Numbered from the stretch's first letter, positions 7,853 to 16,385 are shown. The stretch: 64,000 nt of DNA from Conexibacter sp. SYSU D00693 (GCF_017084525.1 NZ_CP070950.1:3472001-3536000); one strand, 5' to 3'. Translations and numbers: made by a program. The notes: generated from the letters alone by a model not told the origin.

Positions 7853-9843
7853 GGCTTCAGCAGCCCGAGGTCCGCCCGCGTCATGAGGCGGATGAGCTCC
7901 TCGAAGGACGTCTCGGGCTTCCAGCCCAGGACCTTCTCGGCCTTCGCGTAGGAGCCGATGAGCTGGTCGACCTCCGCGGGGCGCAGCAGCGACTCGTCGA
8001 GCTCCACGTACGGCTGCCAGTCGCCCAGGCCGGCCTCGTCGAAGGCGATCTCCACGCACTCGCGGACGGTGTGCGTCTCGCCCGTGGCGATCACGAAGTC
8101 CTCGGGCGTGTCCTGCTGGAGCATGAGCCACATGGCCTCGACGTAGTCCTTCGCATAGCCCCAGTCGCGCTCGGCGTCGAGGTTGCCGAGCCGCAGCTTG
8201 GCGAGCTGCCCGTGCTTGATCGCCGCCGCGTGCCAGGTGATCTTGCGGGTGACGAACTCGAGCCCGCGGCGGGGGGAGTTGTGGACGACCAGGCGCCCGA
8301 CGCCGGCGCAGAAGACGCCCGACTCCGTCTCGAGGTCGAACACGAAGTCGTCACCGTCGGTCGGCACGATCGGGGTCGTCCGTCGCACCTCCGCCGGGTC
8401 ACGACGCAGGTGCTGGCCCTTGGCGCCCACCGGCGTGGCCGTCGCCACGTTCATCCGGTAGTAGACCCGGTCACCGCGCGGCTCGGTGTAGACCGAGACC
8501 TGGCGGCTCTGGAGGCCGTAGAGCCACACGAGTCCCTGCGCGAGCACCGGCGAGTTGGTCGTGATGCTGTCGCCCTTGCCCTGCTTGAGGCCGTCCCCGG
8601 CGTAGAAGCCCGCCAGGAAGGCGCCGTGGACCTCGGGGCTGGCGTTGAGCACCATCGGCGGGACCTGCTTGTGGCGCGTGCGGGTGTAGAGCTGCTCGCG
8701 CAGCCAGACGCCGGCCCCGGGCGCGCCGTTGAGGTTCAGCGCCTGCACCTCACGGCTCGGGTCGAAGCCCGACACACCGGTCCACTGCGTGGACGTCCCG
8801 AGGAAGCAGCGCGACCAGAGCTGACCGACGCGAGCCCGCAGGACGCTGTCGTTGTTGGTGAAGCGGACCTTGCGGCCGTCGTCGGAGACGTAGCCGTCCG
8901 CGGCCAGCAGGCCGAGCAGCTCGCCCATCTCCGGGGTGGCGGCCGTCCACTCCAGCGACGTCGGGAAGTGCTCGTGGACGGCCATCCGGTCGCCCACCTC
9001 GACGTCACGAGCGAGGACCTGCTCGTAGTCGTCGTCGAGCAGGTGGTGGTGCGCGGTGGTCTCGACGACGCCGCCGCGCGTCTCCGTGCGCAGGAGGACG
9101 TGGTCGGGGCCGGTCGCGCGCCGGCGCGTCGCGGTGATCGCCGTGATGGCGGTCCAGCCGTCCCCGTCCCACACCTCCACGAGCTCGCCCGGGTCGAAGG
9201 TCTGGACGCTCGGGCCCTTGCGCACGAGCGGCACGAGGTCGGCCGGGGTGACCACCTGCGTGATGCCGTTGCGCCGCACCATGAGCGGCGCATTGGCACG
9301 CAGGCACTCGTGGTTGAACAGGATCCCCGAAGTGGCGTGGAGGTCGTAGGACTCGCGGTAGTTGACCGTGATGAAGTGGCCGTAGGCCTTGGCCACGCCG
9401 TAGGGCGAGCGGGGGTAGAAGGGCGTGTCCTCGGTCTGCGGGACCTCGCGGACCTTGCCGAACATCTCCGAGCTGGAGGCCTGGTAGAAGCGCGCCTCGG
9501 GGCAGACCTCGCGCATGGCCTCGAGCAGGCGGGTGACGCCGACGCCGGTGAACTCCGCGGTCAGCGTGGGCTGCACCCAGGAGACGGCGACGAAGCTCAT
9601 CGCGGCGAGGTTGTAGATCTCGTCGGGTTCGCTGGCGCGCAGCGTGTCGACGAGGGAGCGCTGGTCGAGCAGGTCGCCCTGGTGCAGCGTGATGCGGTCG
9701 CGCAGGTGCTCGATGCGGTCGAACTTCTCCGTCGAGGCGCGGCGCACCATGCCGTGGACCTCGTAGCCCTTCTCGAGGAGCAGCTCGGCGAGGTAGGACC
9801 CGTCTTGGCCGGTGATGCCGGTGATGAGCGCTGACTTGGCCAT
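7849..9843 (-). CDS. gmd: GDP-mannose 4,6-dehydratase interrupted by an intein
   Basis: The 664-aa precursor has a GMD N-part (residues 1-179), an intein (180-522) and a GMD C-part (523-664). The host motifs are TGITGQDG (8-15), SSSEMFG (123-129), Y148/K152 in YGVAK, and NHE at 177-179 continuing as SPRRG at 523. Splicing would give a 321-aa enzyme, a normal GMD length. GMD makes GDP-4-keto-6-deoxymannose, the entry point to GDP-deoxyhexoses for surface glycans. The ATG at 9843 lies 10 nt after a TAGCCT box. The gene is translationally coupled to the GT2 gene. Without splicing the conserved NHESPRR segment would be destroyed, so activity should depend on splicing. Confidence 0.93.
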   Translation of the reverse strand: MAKSALITGITGQDGSYLAELLLEKGYEVHGMVRRASTEKFDRIEHLRDRITLHQGDLLDQRSLVDTLRASEPDEIYNLAAMSFVAVSWVQPTLTAEFTGVGVTRLLEAMREVCPEARFYQASSSEMFGKVREVPQTEDTPFYPRSPYGVAKAYGHFITVNYRESYDLHATSGILFNHECLRANAPLMVRRNGITQVVTPADLVPLVRKGPSVQTFDPGELVEVWDGDGWTAITAITATRRRATGPDHVLLRTETRGGVVETTAHHHLLDDDYEQVLARDVEVGDRMAVHEHFPTSLEWTAATPEMGELLGLLAADGYVSDDGRKVRFTNNDSVLRARVGQLWSRCFLGTSTQWTGVSGFDPSREVQALNLNGAPGAGVWLREQLYTRTRHKQVPPMVLNASPEVHGAFLAGFYAGDGLKQGKGDSITTNSPVLAQGLVWLYGLQSRQVSVYTEPRGDRVYYRMNVATATPVGAKGQHLRRDPAEVRRTTPIVPTDGDDFVFDLETESGVFCAGVGRLVVHNSPRRGLEFVTRKITWHAAAIKHGQLAKLRLGNLDAERDWGYAKDYVEAMWLMLQQDTPEDFVIATGETHTVRECVEIAFDEAGLGDWQPYVELDESLLRPAEVDQLIGSYAKAEKVLGWKPETSFEELIRLMTRADLGLLKP
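8278..9306 (-). mobile_element. intein (343 aa) with LAGLIDADG-type endonuclease motifs
   Basis: It starts with Cys (block A, CLRANAPLMV) and ends in His-Asn followed by Ser of the host (block G, RLVVHN then S). Block B is seen as TTAHHHLL followed by VEVGDRMAV, and block F as DFVFDLETESGVFCAG. Two LAGLIDADG-like motifs lie at intein residues about 130-140 (LLGLLAADGYV) and 230-239 (LAGFYAGDG), each keeping the acidic residue. At 343 residues the endonuclease part is compact, and the stretch after the second motif is short, so nuclease activity is uncertain. All splice-junction residues expected of a class 1 cis-splicing intein are present. Confidence 0.93.
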
Positions 9844-9853
9844 GCGGGCGCTG

Positions 9854-9859
9854 AGGCTA
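9854..9859 (-). promoter_or_regulatory. -10 box of the intein-bearing gmd
   Basis: TAGCCT (minus strand) ends 10 nt before the ATG at 9843. It is divergent from the box at 9911. Confidence 0.5.
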
Positions 9860-9910
9860 ACGAGGGGTGGGGGTGGATGCCCGAAGGAGGTGCCGCACGC
9901 GAGCCGCCCG

Positions 9911-9916
9911 TAGCCT
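9911..9916 (+). promoter_or_regulatory. -10 box of the acyltransferase/GT4 operon
   Basis: TAGCCT ends 7 nt before the ATG at 9924; a leaderless transcript is predicted. Confidence 0.55.
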
Positions 9917-9923
9917 TGCCGCC

Positions 9924-10667
9924 ATGGTCCATGCCACAGCGCTGATCGATCCGGCCGCCGAGGTCCCGGACGATGCCGAGATCGGGCCCTTCACGGTCGT
10001 GCACGGCAACGTCCGGCTCGGTGCGGGGTGCCGCATCGGCAGCCACTGTTCGATCGGGGAGCCGACGCCGCTGGCCGAGGGTCGGCCGCTCGAAGTTGGC
10101 GACGGCGCGCTCATCCGCTCGCATTCGATCTTCTACGAGGGCTCGACCTTCGGCCCCGGGCTCCAGACAGGCCACCGCGTGACGGTGCGCGAGGCGACGC
10201 GGGCGGGGCGCGACCTGCAACTGGGGACGCTCTGCGACATCCAGGGCGACCTACGCTTCGGCGACCACGTGCGCCTGCACTCCAACGTCCACTGCGGGAA
10301 GCTCTCGGACGTCGGGTCCTACGTCTGGATCTTCCCTTACGTCGTGCTGACCAACGACCCGCATCCGCCGAGCGACGGCTTCCACGTCGGCGTGACGATC
10401 GAGGACTTCGCGGTGGTGGCGACGATGTCGACTGTGCTGCCCGGCGTGCGCGTCGGCAGCCGCTCGCTGGTCGGTGCGCAATCGCTCGTGCGCAAGGACG
10501 TCGCATCTGGCACCGTCGTCGTCGGCGTGCCGGCCAAGGAGGTTGGCGAGGCCTCGCGCGTGGCGCTCAGCGACGGCAGCGGCCCGGCGTACCCGTGGAC
10601 GCGCCACTTCCACCGCGGCTACCCCGAGGACATCGTCGCCGGCTGGAAGGCCGAGCACGGTTGTTGA
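9924..10667 (+). CDS. left-handed beta-helix (hexapeptide-repeat) acyltransferase, LpxA-like
   Basis: This 247-aa protein is made of hexapeptide repeats ([LIV]-G-x4) from about residue 5 to 200, including IGPFTV, IGSHCSIG, FGDHVRLHSN and VGSRSLVGAQ. The N-terminal half (HATALIDPAAEV, IGPFTVVHGNV) resembles LpxA-type acyl-ACP:UDP-GlcNAc acyltransferases. The second half resembles sugar O/N-acyltransferases. It would act as a cytoplasmic trimer that acylates a sugar nucleotide or glycan. It opens a three-gene operon: its TGA overlaps the TTG start of the next gene. Substrate unknown. Confidence 0.8.
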   Translation: MVHATALIDPAAEVPDDAEIGPFTVVHGNVRLGAGCRIGSHCSIGEPTPLAEGRPLEVGDGALIRSHSIFYEGSTFGPGLQTGHRVTVREATRAGRDLQLGTLCDIQGDLRFGDHVRLHSNVHCGKLSDVGSYVWIFPYVVLTNDPHPPSDGFHVGVTIEDFAVVATMSTVLPGVRVGSRSLVGAQSLVRKDVASGTVVVGVPAKEVGEASRVALSDGSGPAYPWTRHFHRGYPEDIVAGWKAEHGC

Positions 10668-11773
10668 CGACCGTCGGCCTGGACCTGGCCTACCTCGCGC
10701 CGGGCGCCACCGGCGGCATGGAGACCTACGCGCGCGCCCTCGTGCCGGCGCTGGCTGCCGCCCGGCCGCAGCTGCGCTTCGTCGTCTTCGCGGGGCGCGA
10801 GCTGGCGGGCGAGCTGCGCGCCGCGCCCTGGGTGGACGGGCTGCGCGTCGCGACGCTCCCGGTCTCCTCGGACACGCGGGTGCGGCGCACGGTGGTGGAG
10901 CAGGCGCTGCTGCCGGCGTACGTGCGCCGCGCGGGCGTCGACCTCGTCCACTCGCTGGGCAACACGGCGCCGCTGGCGCCGCTCGGCGTCCCGCTCGTCC
11001 TCACCCTGCACGACCTCATCTGGGCGCGGATGCCCGAGACCCACAGCGGCCTGCTCGCACGCGGGCTCGGCGTGCTGGTGCCGCCGGCGGTGCGCCGCGC
11101 CGCCCGGGTCATCGCGCCGTCGGAGGCGACCAAGCGCGACGCCGTCGAGCTGCTGGGGACGCCGCCCGAGAAGGTGGCGGTCGTGCCGCAGGGTCCGGGG
11201 CTGCTGGGCGGCGTCGAGCCGGTGAGCGAGGTGGAGCTGCGCGCCCGACTGGGACTTGGCGACGGCCCGCTCGTGCTGTGCCCGGCGCCCAAGCGCGCGC
11301 ACAAGAACGTCGTGCGCCTCGCCCAGGCGATGGCGGGCCTGGACGCGACGCTCGTCGTCCCCGGCTACCCCGCGAAGGGCGTCGACGCTGACCTCGAGGT
11401 CGAGGGAGCGCGGGTCGTGCGCGCCGGGTGGGTGAGCGACGCTGAGCTCGAGGGGCTGTACGCGGCGTCGACGCTCCTGGCCTTCCCGTCGCTGGCCGAG
11501 GGCTTCGGCCTGCCCGTCGTCGAGGCGATGCGCCGCGGCCTGCCGGTCGCCTGCGCGGACGCGACGTCGCTGCCGGAGGTCGCCGGCGACGCGGCGCTGC
11601 TCTTCGACCCGCTCGACGTGCGCTCGATCCGCGGGGCCGTGCAGCGGCTGCTCGACGACGCCGCCCTGCGTGGGACGCTGGCCGAGCGTGGCCGGGCGCA
11701 GGCCGCCCGGTTCACGTGGGAGGCGACGGCGCGCGGGACGCTGGCGGTCTACGACGCGGTGCTGGGCGCGTGA
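10664..11773 (+). CDS. family 4 glycosyltransferase
   Basis: This 369-aa GT-B protein has an N-terminal acceptor half with GGMETYARALV and a C-terminal donor half with the E-x7-E motif in EGFGLPVVEAM and the phosphate-contacting KRAHKN region. It probably transfers hexose or mannose from a nucleotide sugar to a lipid-linked glycan at the membrane face. The start is TTG at 10664, overlapping the TGA of the acyltransferase gene (TTGA); no better start is near. It is a tandem paralogue of the next gene, sharing LPEVAGDAALLFDP. Confidence 0.85.
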   Translation: MTTVGLDLAYLAPGATGGMETYARALVPALAAARPQLRFVVFAGRELAGELRAAPWVDGLRVATLPVSSDTRVRRTVVEQALLPAYVRRAGVDLVHSLGNTAPLAPLGVPLVLTLHDLIWARMPETHSGLLARGLGVLVPPAVRRAARVIAPSEATKRDAVELLGTPPEKVAVVPQGPGLLGGVEPVSEVELRARLGLGDGPLVLCPAPKRAHKNVVRLAQAMAGLDATLVVPGYPAKGVDADLEVEGARVVRAGWVSDAELEGLYAASTLLAFPSLAEGFGLPVVEAMRRGLPVACADATSLPEVAGDAALLFDPLDVRSIRGAVQRLLDDAALRGTLAERGRAQAARFTWEATARGTLAVYDAVLGA

Positions 11774-12900
11774 GGCGCGTCGGCATCAACGCCCTGTTCC
11801 TCGAGCCGGGGATGGGTGGCCTCGAGGTCTACGTCCGGCGCCTGGTCGGCGAGGTCCTGGAGCTCGCCCCGGAGCTCGAGCTGACCATGGTCGTCAACCC
11901 GCTGGGCCGCGAGACGCTCGCCGTCGAGCCCTGGGCCGACGCCGTGCGCTGGGCCACGCCGCCGGTGCTCGGTCGCCGGGGCCTGCGCGCGCTGACGGAG
12001 CTGTCCGTGCTGGGGGCCTGGGCGTCGGCGCGCGTCGACGTCCTGCACAGCGCGGGGATGACCGGGCCGCTGCGCACCCGGGCCGCGCACGTCGTCGTGG
12101 TTGCCGACACGACGTGGCTCGTCGCGCCCACCGGCGGGACGATGGCGCTCACCGAGACGCTGTGGCGCACGACGATCCCGCCCGTCGCCCGCCGCGCCGC
12201 GCGCGTGGTCGCGATCAGCGAGGCCGGGGGCCGCGACCTGGTGGAGCATCTCGGGATCCCGACGTCGAAGCTCGACGTCGTCCCGCTGGGGCAGGGGACG
12301 CCACCTGACGTGGAGCCGCTGGGCGAGCGGGAGGTCCGCGAGCGCTTCGGCCTCGGTGAGGGGCCGATCGTGCTCTGCGTCGGCGCGCTCAAGGTCCACA
12401 AGAACCAGGAGGTCCTCGTCCGGGCGCTGCCGACGCTGCGGCGGGCGCACCCCGCCGTGCGACTCGTCCTCGTGGGTTCGACGGCCGAGCGCGACGGCGT
12501 GCTGCGCGACGAGGCCCAGCGCCTGGGCGTCGATGAGGCACTGACCATCGCCGGCTTCGTCGAGCCCGAGGAGCTCGAGGGCCTGTACCGCGCGGCCGGC
12601 TGCTTCGCCTTCCCGTCGCTCAACGAAGGCTTCGGCCTGCCGGTCCTCGAGGCGATGGCGCGCGACGTGCCCGTGGCGTGCTCGAACGTCTCCGCGATGC
12701 CGGAGCTCGCCGGCGACGCGGCACTCCTGTTCGACCCGCGCGACGAGGCGGCGGTCGCCGAGCAGGTGGGCCGGATCCTGGGAGACGCGACGCTGCACGA
12801 GCGGCTCGTCGCCGCCGGCCGCGAGCGCCAGGCGCTGTTCACGTGGCGCCGGACCGCCGAGCTGACGCTCGCGAGCTGGCGCCGCGCGGCGGCCAGCTAG
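11770..12900 (+). CDS. family 4 glycosyltransferase (tandem paralogue)
   Basis: This 376-aa GT-B enzyme starts RRVGINALFLEPGMGGLEVYVRRL and carries the donor-site motif NEGFGLPVLEAM plus GALKVHKNQE and MPELAGDAALLFDP. It aligns throughout with the preceding gene, suggesting duplication followed by specialisation for successive glycan linkages. The GTG at 11770 overlaps the preceding stop (GTGA), so the two are translationally coupled. The stop TAG lies in a CTAG shared with the convergent FkbM gene. Confidence 0.87.
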   Translation: MRRVGINALFLEPGMGGLEVYVRRLVGEVLELAPELELTMVVNPLGRETLAVEPWADAVRWATPPVLGRRGLRALTELSVLGAWASARVDVLHSAGMTGPLRTRAAHVVVVADTTWLVAPTGGTMALTETLWRTTIPPVARRAARVVAISEAGGRDLVEHLGIPTSKLDVVPLGQGTPPDVEPLGEREVRERFGLGEGPIVLCVGALKVHKNQEVLVRALPTLRRAHPAVRLVLVGSTAERDGVLRDEAQRLGVDEALTIAGFVEPEELEGLYRAAGCFAFPSLNEGFGLPVLEAMARDVPVACSNVSAMPELAGDAALLFDPRDEAAVAEQVGRILGDATLHERLVAAGRERQALFTWRRTAELTLASWRRAAAS

Positions 12901-13673
12901 TCCTGGCGGCGGTAGAGCCAGTCCATCGGCGAGAGCTGCTCGGGCTCGCCGTAGCGCTCGCCGAGCGCCGCCTCGACGTCGGGCCCCTGCTCGGCGCGGT
13001 CGTGCATCTCGACCAGGACGAAGCGCGGGGCGTGGCGCGCCATGTCCAGGCCGCGCAGCACCGGCGCCTCGAAGCCCTCGACGTCGAGGGAGAGCAGGTC
13101 CACCTCCGGCGCCTGGATCTCGTCGAGGATCGAGCTCAGGGTGCGCGCCGGGACGTCGGCCTCGTAGGGGTCGCGCCAGCCGAGCGCGAGCCCCGCGGCG
13201 GTCCAGTCAGGCTCGTCGTTGCGCGACCCGCTGACCGTCGACATGAGGTCGCCGAAGCGCATGCGCACGGTCGCGTCCTCGAAGCCGGCGGGGACGAGCG
13301 CGCAGCGGACGACGTGCGCGGTGGGACGCTCGCGGCGCGCCTCGTCGGCGAGCTCCTGCATCGGCTCGACGAGCAGCCCCCGCCAGCCGCGGAAGCGCTC
13401 GAGCCAGTACGTGTTGGACTGCGTGAAGCCGTCGTTGGCGCCGGCCTCGACGAAGAAGCCACCGTCGCGGTCGATGATGCGGTCGAGCTTGCGGTCGAGG
13501 TCGTGCAGCGCCGGATGCGACAGGCGGTCGGAGCCGCGGCGCTCGACGAGCGCCCGGCGCTGGCGGACGGCAGCCTTGCGCGCGCGCATCACCGGACCGC
13601 GCAGGCCGGTGGCCTTGAGCACCCGGGTGACCGGCCGCATGATCGCGATCTGCTGCTGGGGCGTGAGCGCCAT
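12897..13673 (-). CDS. FkbM-family methyltransferase
   Basis: The 258-aa protein has the AdoMet-binding FVEAGANDG motif (about residues 74-82), LLVEPMQ, and the FkbM hallmark LSLDVEGFEAPVLRGL (195-210) followed by VLVEMHDR. Family members O-methylate sugars, including in rhamnose- or glycan-modifying clusters, and caps on surface polysaccharides. It would be cytoplasmic and transfer methyl from S-adenosylmethionine to a hydroxyl of the nascent glycan (inferred). The ATG at 13673 faces the flippase gene divergently over 57 bp. Confidence 0.87.
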   Translation of the reverse strand: MALTPQQQIAIMRPVTRVLKATGLRGPVMRARKAAVRQRRALVERRGSDRLSHPALHDLDRKLDRIIDRDGGFFVEAGANDGFTQSNTYWLERFRGWRGLLVEPMQELADEARRERPTAHVVRCALVPAGFEDATVRMRFGDLMSTVSGSRNDEPDWTAAGLALGWRDPYEADVPARTLSSILDEIQAPEVDLLSLDVEGFEAPVLRGLDMARHAPRFVLVEMHDRAEQGPDVEAALGERYGEPEQLSPMDWLYRRQD

Positions 13674-13716
13674 CACGGCGAGTTGTACGGCACGTCCTCG
13701 CCGCACGCGGTGCTCG

Positions 13717-13722
13717 TAGGCT
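13717..13722 (+). promoter_or_regulatory. -10 box of the flippase gene
   Basis: TAGGCT ends 8 nt before the GTG at 13731 and fixes that start. Confidence 0.5.
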
Positions 13723-13730
13723 GCGCCGCA

Positions 13731-15230
13731 GTGGCCGGCGCCGACTCCGACGCACCGCGGTCTGCCGGTCCGCCGGCGGGCGGCGCCGACGCCACGGTCG
13801 AGCTGCTGGACACGCCCGAGGCGGGCCATGCGGTCGTCCGTGGCGGTGCCCTGCGGACGGCGAGCTTCGCGGCGGGCCTCGCCATCGCGGCGCTGTCGGC
13901 GCCCCTCATCGTCCGCCACCTCGGCAAGGAGGACTACGGCCGGCTGCTGACCGTCACGACCCTCATCTCGCTCGTGGCGATCATCACCGACCAGACGCTC
14001 ACGAACATCGCGACCCGCGAGTACACGAGCGCCCGCCCGGAGGACCGCCGGCCGCTGCTGCGCGCCGTCCTCGGGCTGCGGATGCTGCTGACGGTCGCGG
14101 GTGTCGTGGTGGTGGGGGCCTTCGCGGTGCTCGCCGGCTACGAGTCCGAGATGCTCATCGGCGTCGCGGTGGCGGGCGCCGGGCTGCTCGTCGCCGACTA
14201 CGTCGCGGGCTTCGCGGTGCCGCTCGCCGTGCGCCTGCAGCTGGGCTGGCTCGCGGTCTCGGACCTCGTCCGCAACGGGGTGAACGTCGCCCTCGTGGTG
14301 GTGCTCGTCCTGGCGGGCGCCGGGCTCGTCCCGTTCTACGCGCTGTCGGGCGCGGCGGCGCTGGGGGCGCTCGCGGTGATGGCGCCGGTCGTGCGGCGCG
14401 ACGCGCCGTGGATGCCGGCCCGTGACCGCGCGCGCTGGCGGGCTCTGACGCGCGACGCGCTGCCCGTCGCCGCCGCGACGGCGTTCGGATCGCTGTACTT
14501 CCGCGTGGTCCTGCTGCTCATGTCGGTCACGGCGACGGCGGCGGAGACCGGCGACTTCTCGGTCTCGTTCCGGCTGTGCGAGATCGCGCTGGCGGTGCCG
14601 GCGATCATCACGGCGTCGGCGTTCCCGGTGCTCGCGCGGGCCGCGGACCGCGACAGCGCCCGGCTGCGCAACGCGCTGGAGCGCATGGCGGAGGTCGGGC
14701 TGGTGCTGGGCGGCGCCATCGTGGTGGTGGGGGTGCTCGGCGCGCAGGTGGCCATCGAGCTCGTGGTCGGCGACGAGCCGATCGGCGACTCGGCCCAGGC
14801 GTTGCGCTGGCAGCTGCTCGCGCTGCCCGCGAACTTCCTCGTGGCGGCGTGGTCCTACGGGCTGCTGAGCCTGCGCGACCACCGGGCGCTGCTGCGGGCC
14901 AACGCGTCGGCGTTCGTGGTGGCGGTCGCGGCGGCGCTGCCGCTCATCCAGGCGTTCGGCGCCTCGGGCGGCGCCGTGGCGATCGTCGTGGCCGAGGTGG
15001 CCCTGGCCGGGCTGCTCGCGCTGGCGCTGCGGCGGCGGGGCTTCCACCTGCACCTGCGGCCCCGGACGGCCGGCGTCCTGCCGGCGGCGGCGATCGCGCT
15101 CGGCGTCGGGCTCGGGGTCCCGCTGCCCGAGCCGGTGGGGGCGGTCGTCGGTGGGGCGCTCTACGGCGTGCTCGTCCTGTGGGGGCGCGTCGTCCCCGCC
15201 GAGGCGCTCGATGCGCTGCGCCGGCGCTGA
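13731..15230 (+). CDS. oligosaccharide flippase (Wzx/MATE-like polysaccharide transporter)
   Basis: This 499-aa protein has about twelve to fourteen hydrophobic segments beginning near residue 43 and the GKEDYGRLLTV region after the first helix, typical of the polysaccharide-biosynthesis (Wzx-type) exporters. It would move undecaprenyl-linked repeat units across the cytoplasmic membrane. The cytosolic N-terminus of about 40 residues is acidic and Ala/Gly-rich. GTG 13731 is chosen because a -10 box lies 8 nt upstream. With the Wzm/Wzt ABC exporter at 44,707-46,829, the locus encodes two export routes. Confidence 0.82.
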   Translation: MAGADSDAPRSAGPPAGGADATVELLDTPEAGHAVVRGGALRTASFAAGLAIAALSAPLIVRHLGKEDYGRLLTVTTLISLVAIITDQTLTNIATREYTSARPEDRRPLLRAVLGLRMLLTVAGVVVVGAFAVLAGYESEMLIGVAVAGAGLLVADYVAGFAVPLAVRLQLGWLAVSDLVRNGVNVALVVVLVLAGAGLVPFYALSGAAALGALAVMAPVVRRDAPWMPARDRARWRALTRDALPVAAATAFGSLYFRVVLLLMSVTATAAETGDFSVSFRLCEIALAVPAIITASAFPVLARAADRDSARLRNALERMAEVGLVLGGAIVVVGVLGAQVAIELVVGDEPIGDSAQALRWQLLALPANFLVAAWSYGLLSLRDHRALLRANASAFVVAVAAALPLIQAFGASGGAVAIVVAEVALAGLLALALRRRGFHLHLRPRTAGVLPAAAIALGVGLGVPLPEPVGAVVGGALYGVLVLWGRVVPAEALDALRRR

Positions 15231-15232
15231 CG

Positions 15233-15238
15233 TAGCGT
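15233..15238 (+). promoter_or_regulatory. -10 box of the GT4 gene at 15246
   Basis: TAGCGT ends 7 nt before the GTG at 15246, immediately after the flippase stop. Confidence 0.5.
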
Positions 15239-15245
15239 TGTCGCG

Positions 15246-16379
15246 GTGACGACGACGGTCCTCCTCGCCCGCGGCCACCAGGCGACGGCGTGGGAGCTGC
15301 GCCCGTGGGAGGCGCTGCCCGCGCGGTTCTCCGTGCGGCTCGCGCGGTCGCGGGCCAACGGGTGGGACGTGTCGTCTCTCGGGCTGGAGTCCGTCGAGGT
15401 GCGCACGGTGCTCGACGCGGTGCCGGCGCCGCTCGGCAGGCCCCTGCGCGGGCTGCTCGGCGATCGCTACCGCGGGCTCAGCGCGCTGCTCGAGGGCGTC
15501 GACGTCGTCCACGCCGAGGAGCTGGGCTACTGGTTCGCCGCGGACGTCGCGCGGGCCCGTCTGCGGGGCGCTGACGTGCGGGTCGTCCAGACCGCCTGGG
15601 AGACGCTGCCGCTGCTCGACGCCTACCGGACGGCGCCCGCTCGGCGCCGCCGGCGCGAGGTGCTCGAGGGCACCGACCTCTTCCTCGCCGCGACGCAGCG
15701 CGCCGCGGACGCGCTGCTGCTCGAGGGCGTCCCGGCGGAGAAGGTGTCGGTGAGCGCGCCGGGGATCGACGTCGGGCGGTTCGCCGCGGCGGCGGTGCCG
15801 GCCGGCGAGCGGGAGGACCTGATCGTCTCGCCGGGGCGGCTCGTGTGGGAGAAGGGCCACCAGGACGTCCTGCGCGCGCTGGCCCTCCTGCGCCGTCGCG
15901 GTGCCTCGGTGCCGCACCTGCGGATCGTCGGGTCGGGGCCCGAGGAGGAGCGCCTGCGCCGCCACGCCGACGAGCTCGGCATCGGCGACCGCGTGCGGAT
16001 CGGGGCGGTCCCCTACGACGAGATGCCGTCCGTCCTCGGTCGCGCCCGCGCCATGTGCCTCATGTCCCTGCCCTCCGCCGGCGGCGGCCTGCACCCCCTC
16101 GACGTCCCGCACGTCTTCTGGGAGGAGCAGTTCGGGATGGTCTTCGCCGAGGCGCTCGCCGCCGGCACGCCGATCGTCACGACCGCGTCGGGCGCGATCC
16201 CGGAGGTCGTCGACGGGGTCGCCTCCGTGGTGGCTCCGGGCGACTGGCCCGCGCTGGCCGACCTCCTCGCGGCGGGTGTCCCGGTGGCGGACGCCGACCT
16301 CGCGGCAGAGCGGCTCGGCGGGTGGTCGCTCGAGGCGGCCGCGGACCGCCTCGCGGCGGCCTACGACCGCGTGCGGTGA
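15246..16379 (+). CDS. family 4 glycosyltransferase
   Basis: This 377-aa GT-B protein has a donor-binding half with SPGRLVWEKGHQDVLRAL, RIVGSGPEEERLR and the motif FGMVFAEALAAGTPIVTT, with the E-x-x-x-x-x-x-E spacing shifted slightly. The N-terminal half is unusual in starting with a short TTTVLLARGHQATAWELRPW strand rather than the common GG-loop. It probably adds a sugar to the lipid-linked glycan at the membrane. It has its own predicted leaderless promoter. A GGGTGCCTGGCACCC palindrome lies 7 nt after the stop. Confidence 0.83.
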   Translation: MTTTVLLARGHQATAWELRPWEALPARFSVRLARSRANGWDVSSLGLESVEVRTVLDAVPAPLGRPLRGLLGDRYRGLSALLEGVDVVHAEELGYWFAADVARARLRGADVRVVQTAWETLPLLDAYRTAPARRRRREVLEGTDLFLAATQRAADALLLEGVPAEKVSVSAPGIDVGRFAAAAVPAGEREDLIVSPGRLVWEKGHQDVLRALALLRRRGASVPHLRIVGSGPEEERLRRHADELGIGDRVRIGAVPYDEMPSVLGRARAMCLMSLPSAGGGLHPLDVPHVFWEEQFGMVFAEALAAGTPIVTTASGAIPEVVDGVASVVAPGDWPALADLLAAGVPVADADLAAERLGGWSLEAAADRLAAAYDRVR

Positions 16380-16385
16380 GGCGGC

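Noticed and set aside
10028-10663. In-frame upstream extension of the first tandem GT4 gene
   Set aside because: It runs through the acyltransferase gene in another frame and looks like an arginine-rich shadow. The TTG at 10664 overlapping the stop is the sensible start.
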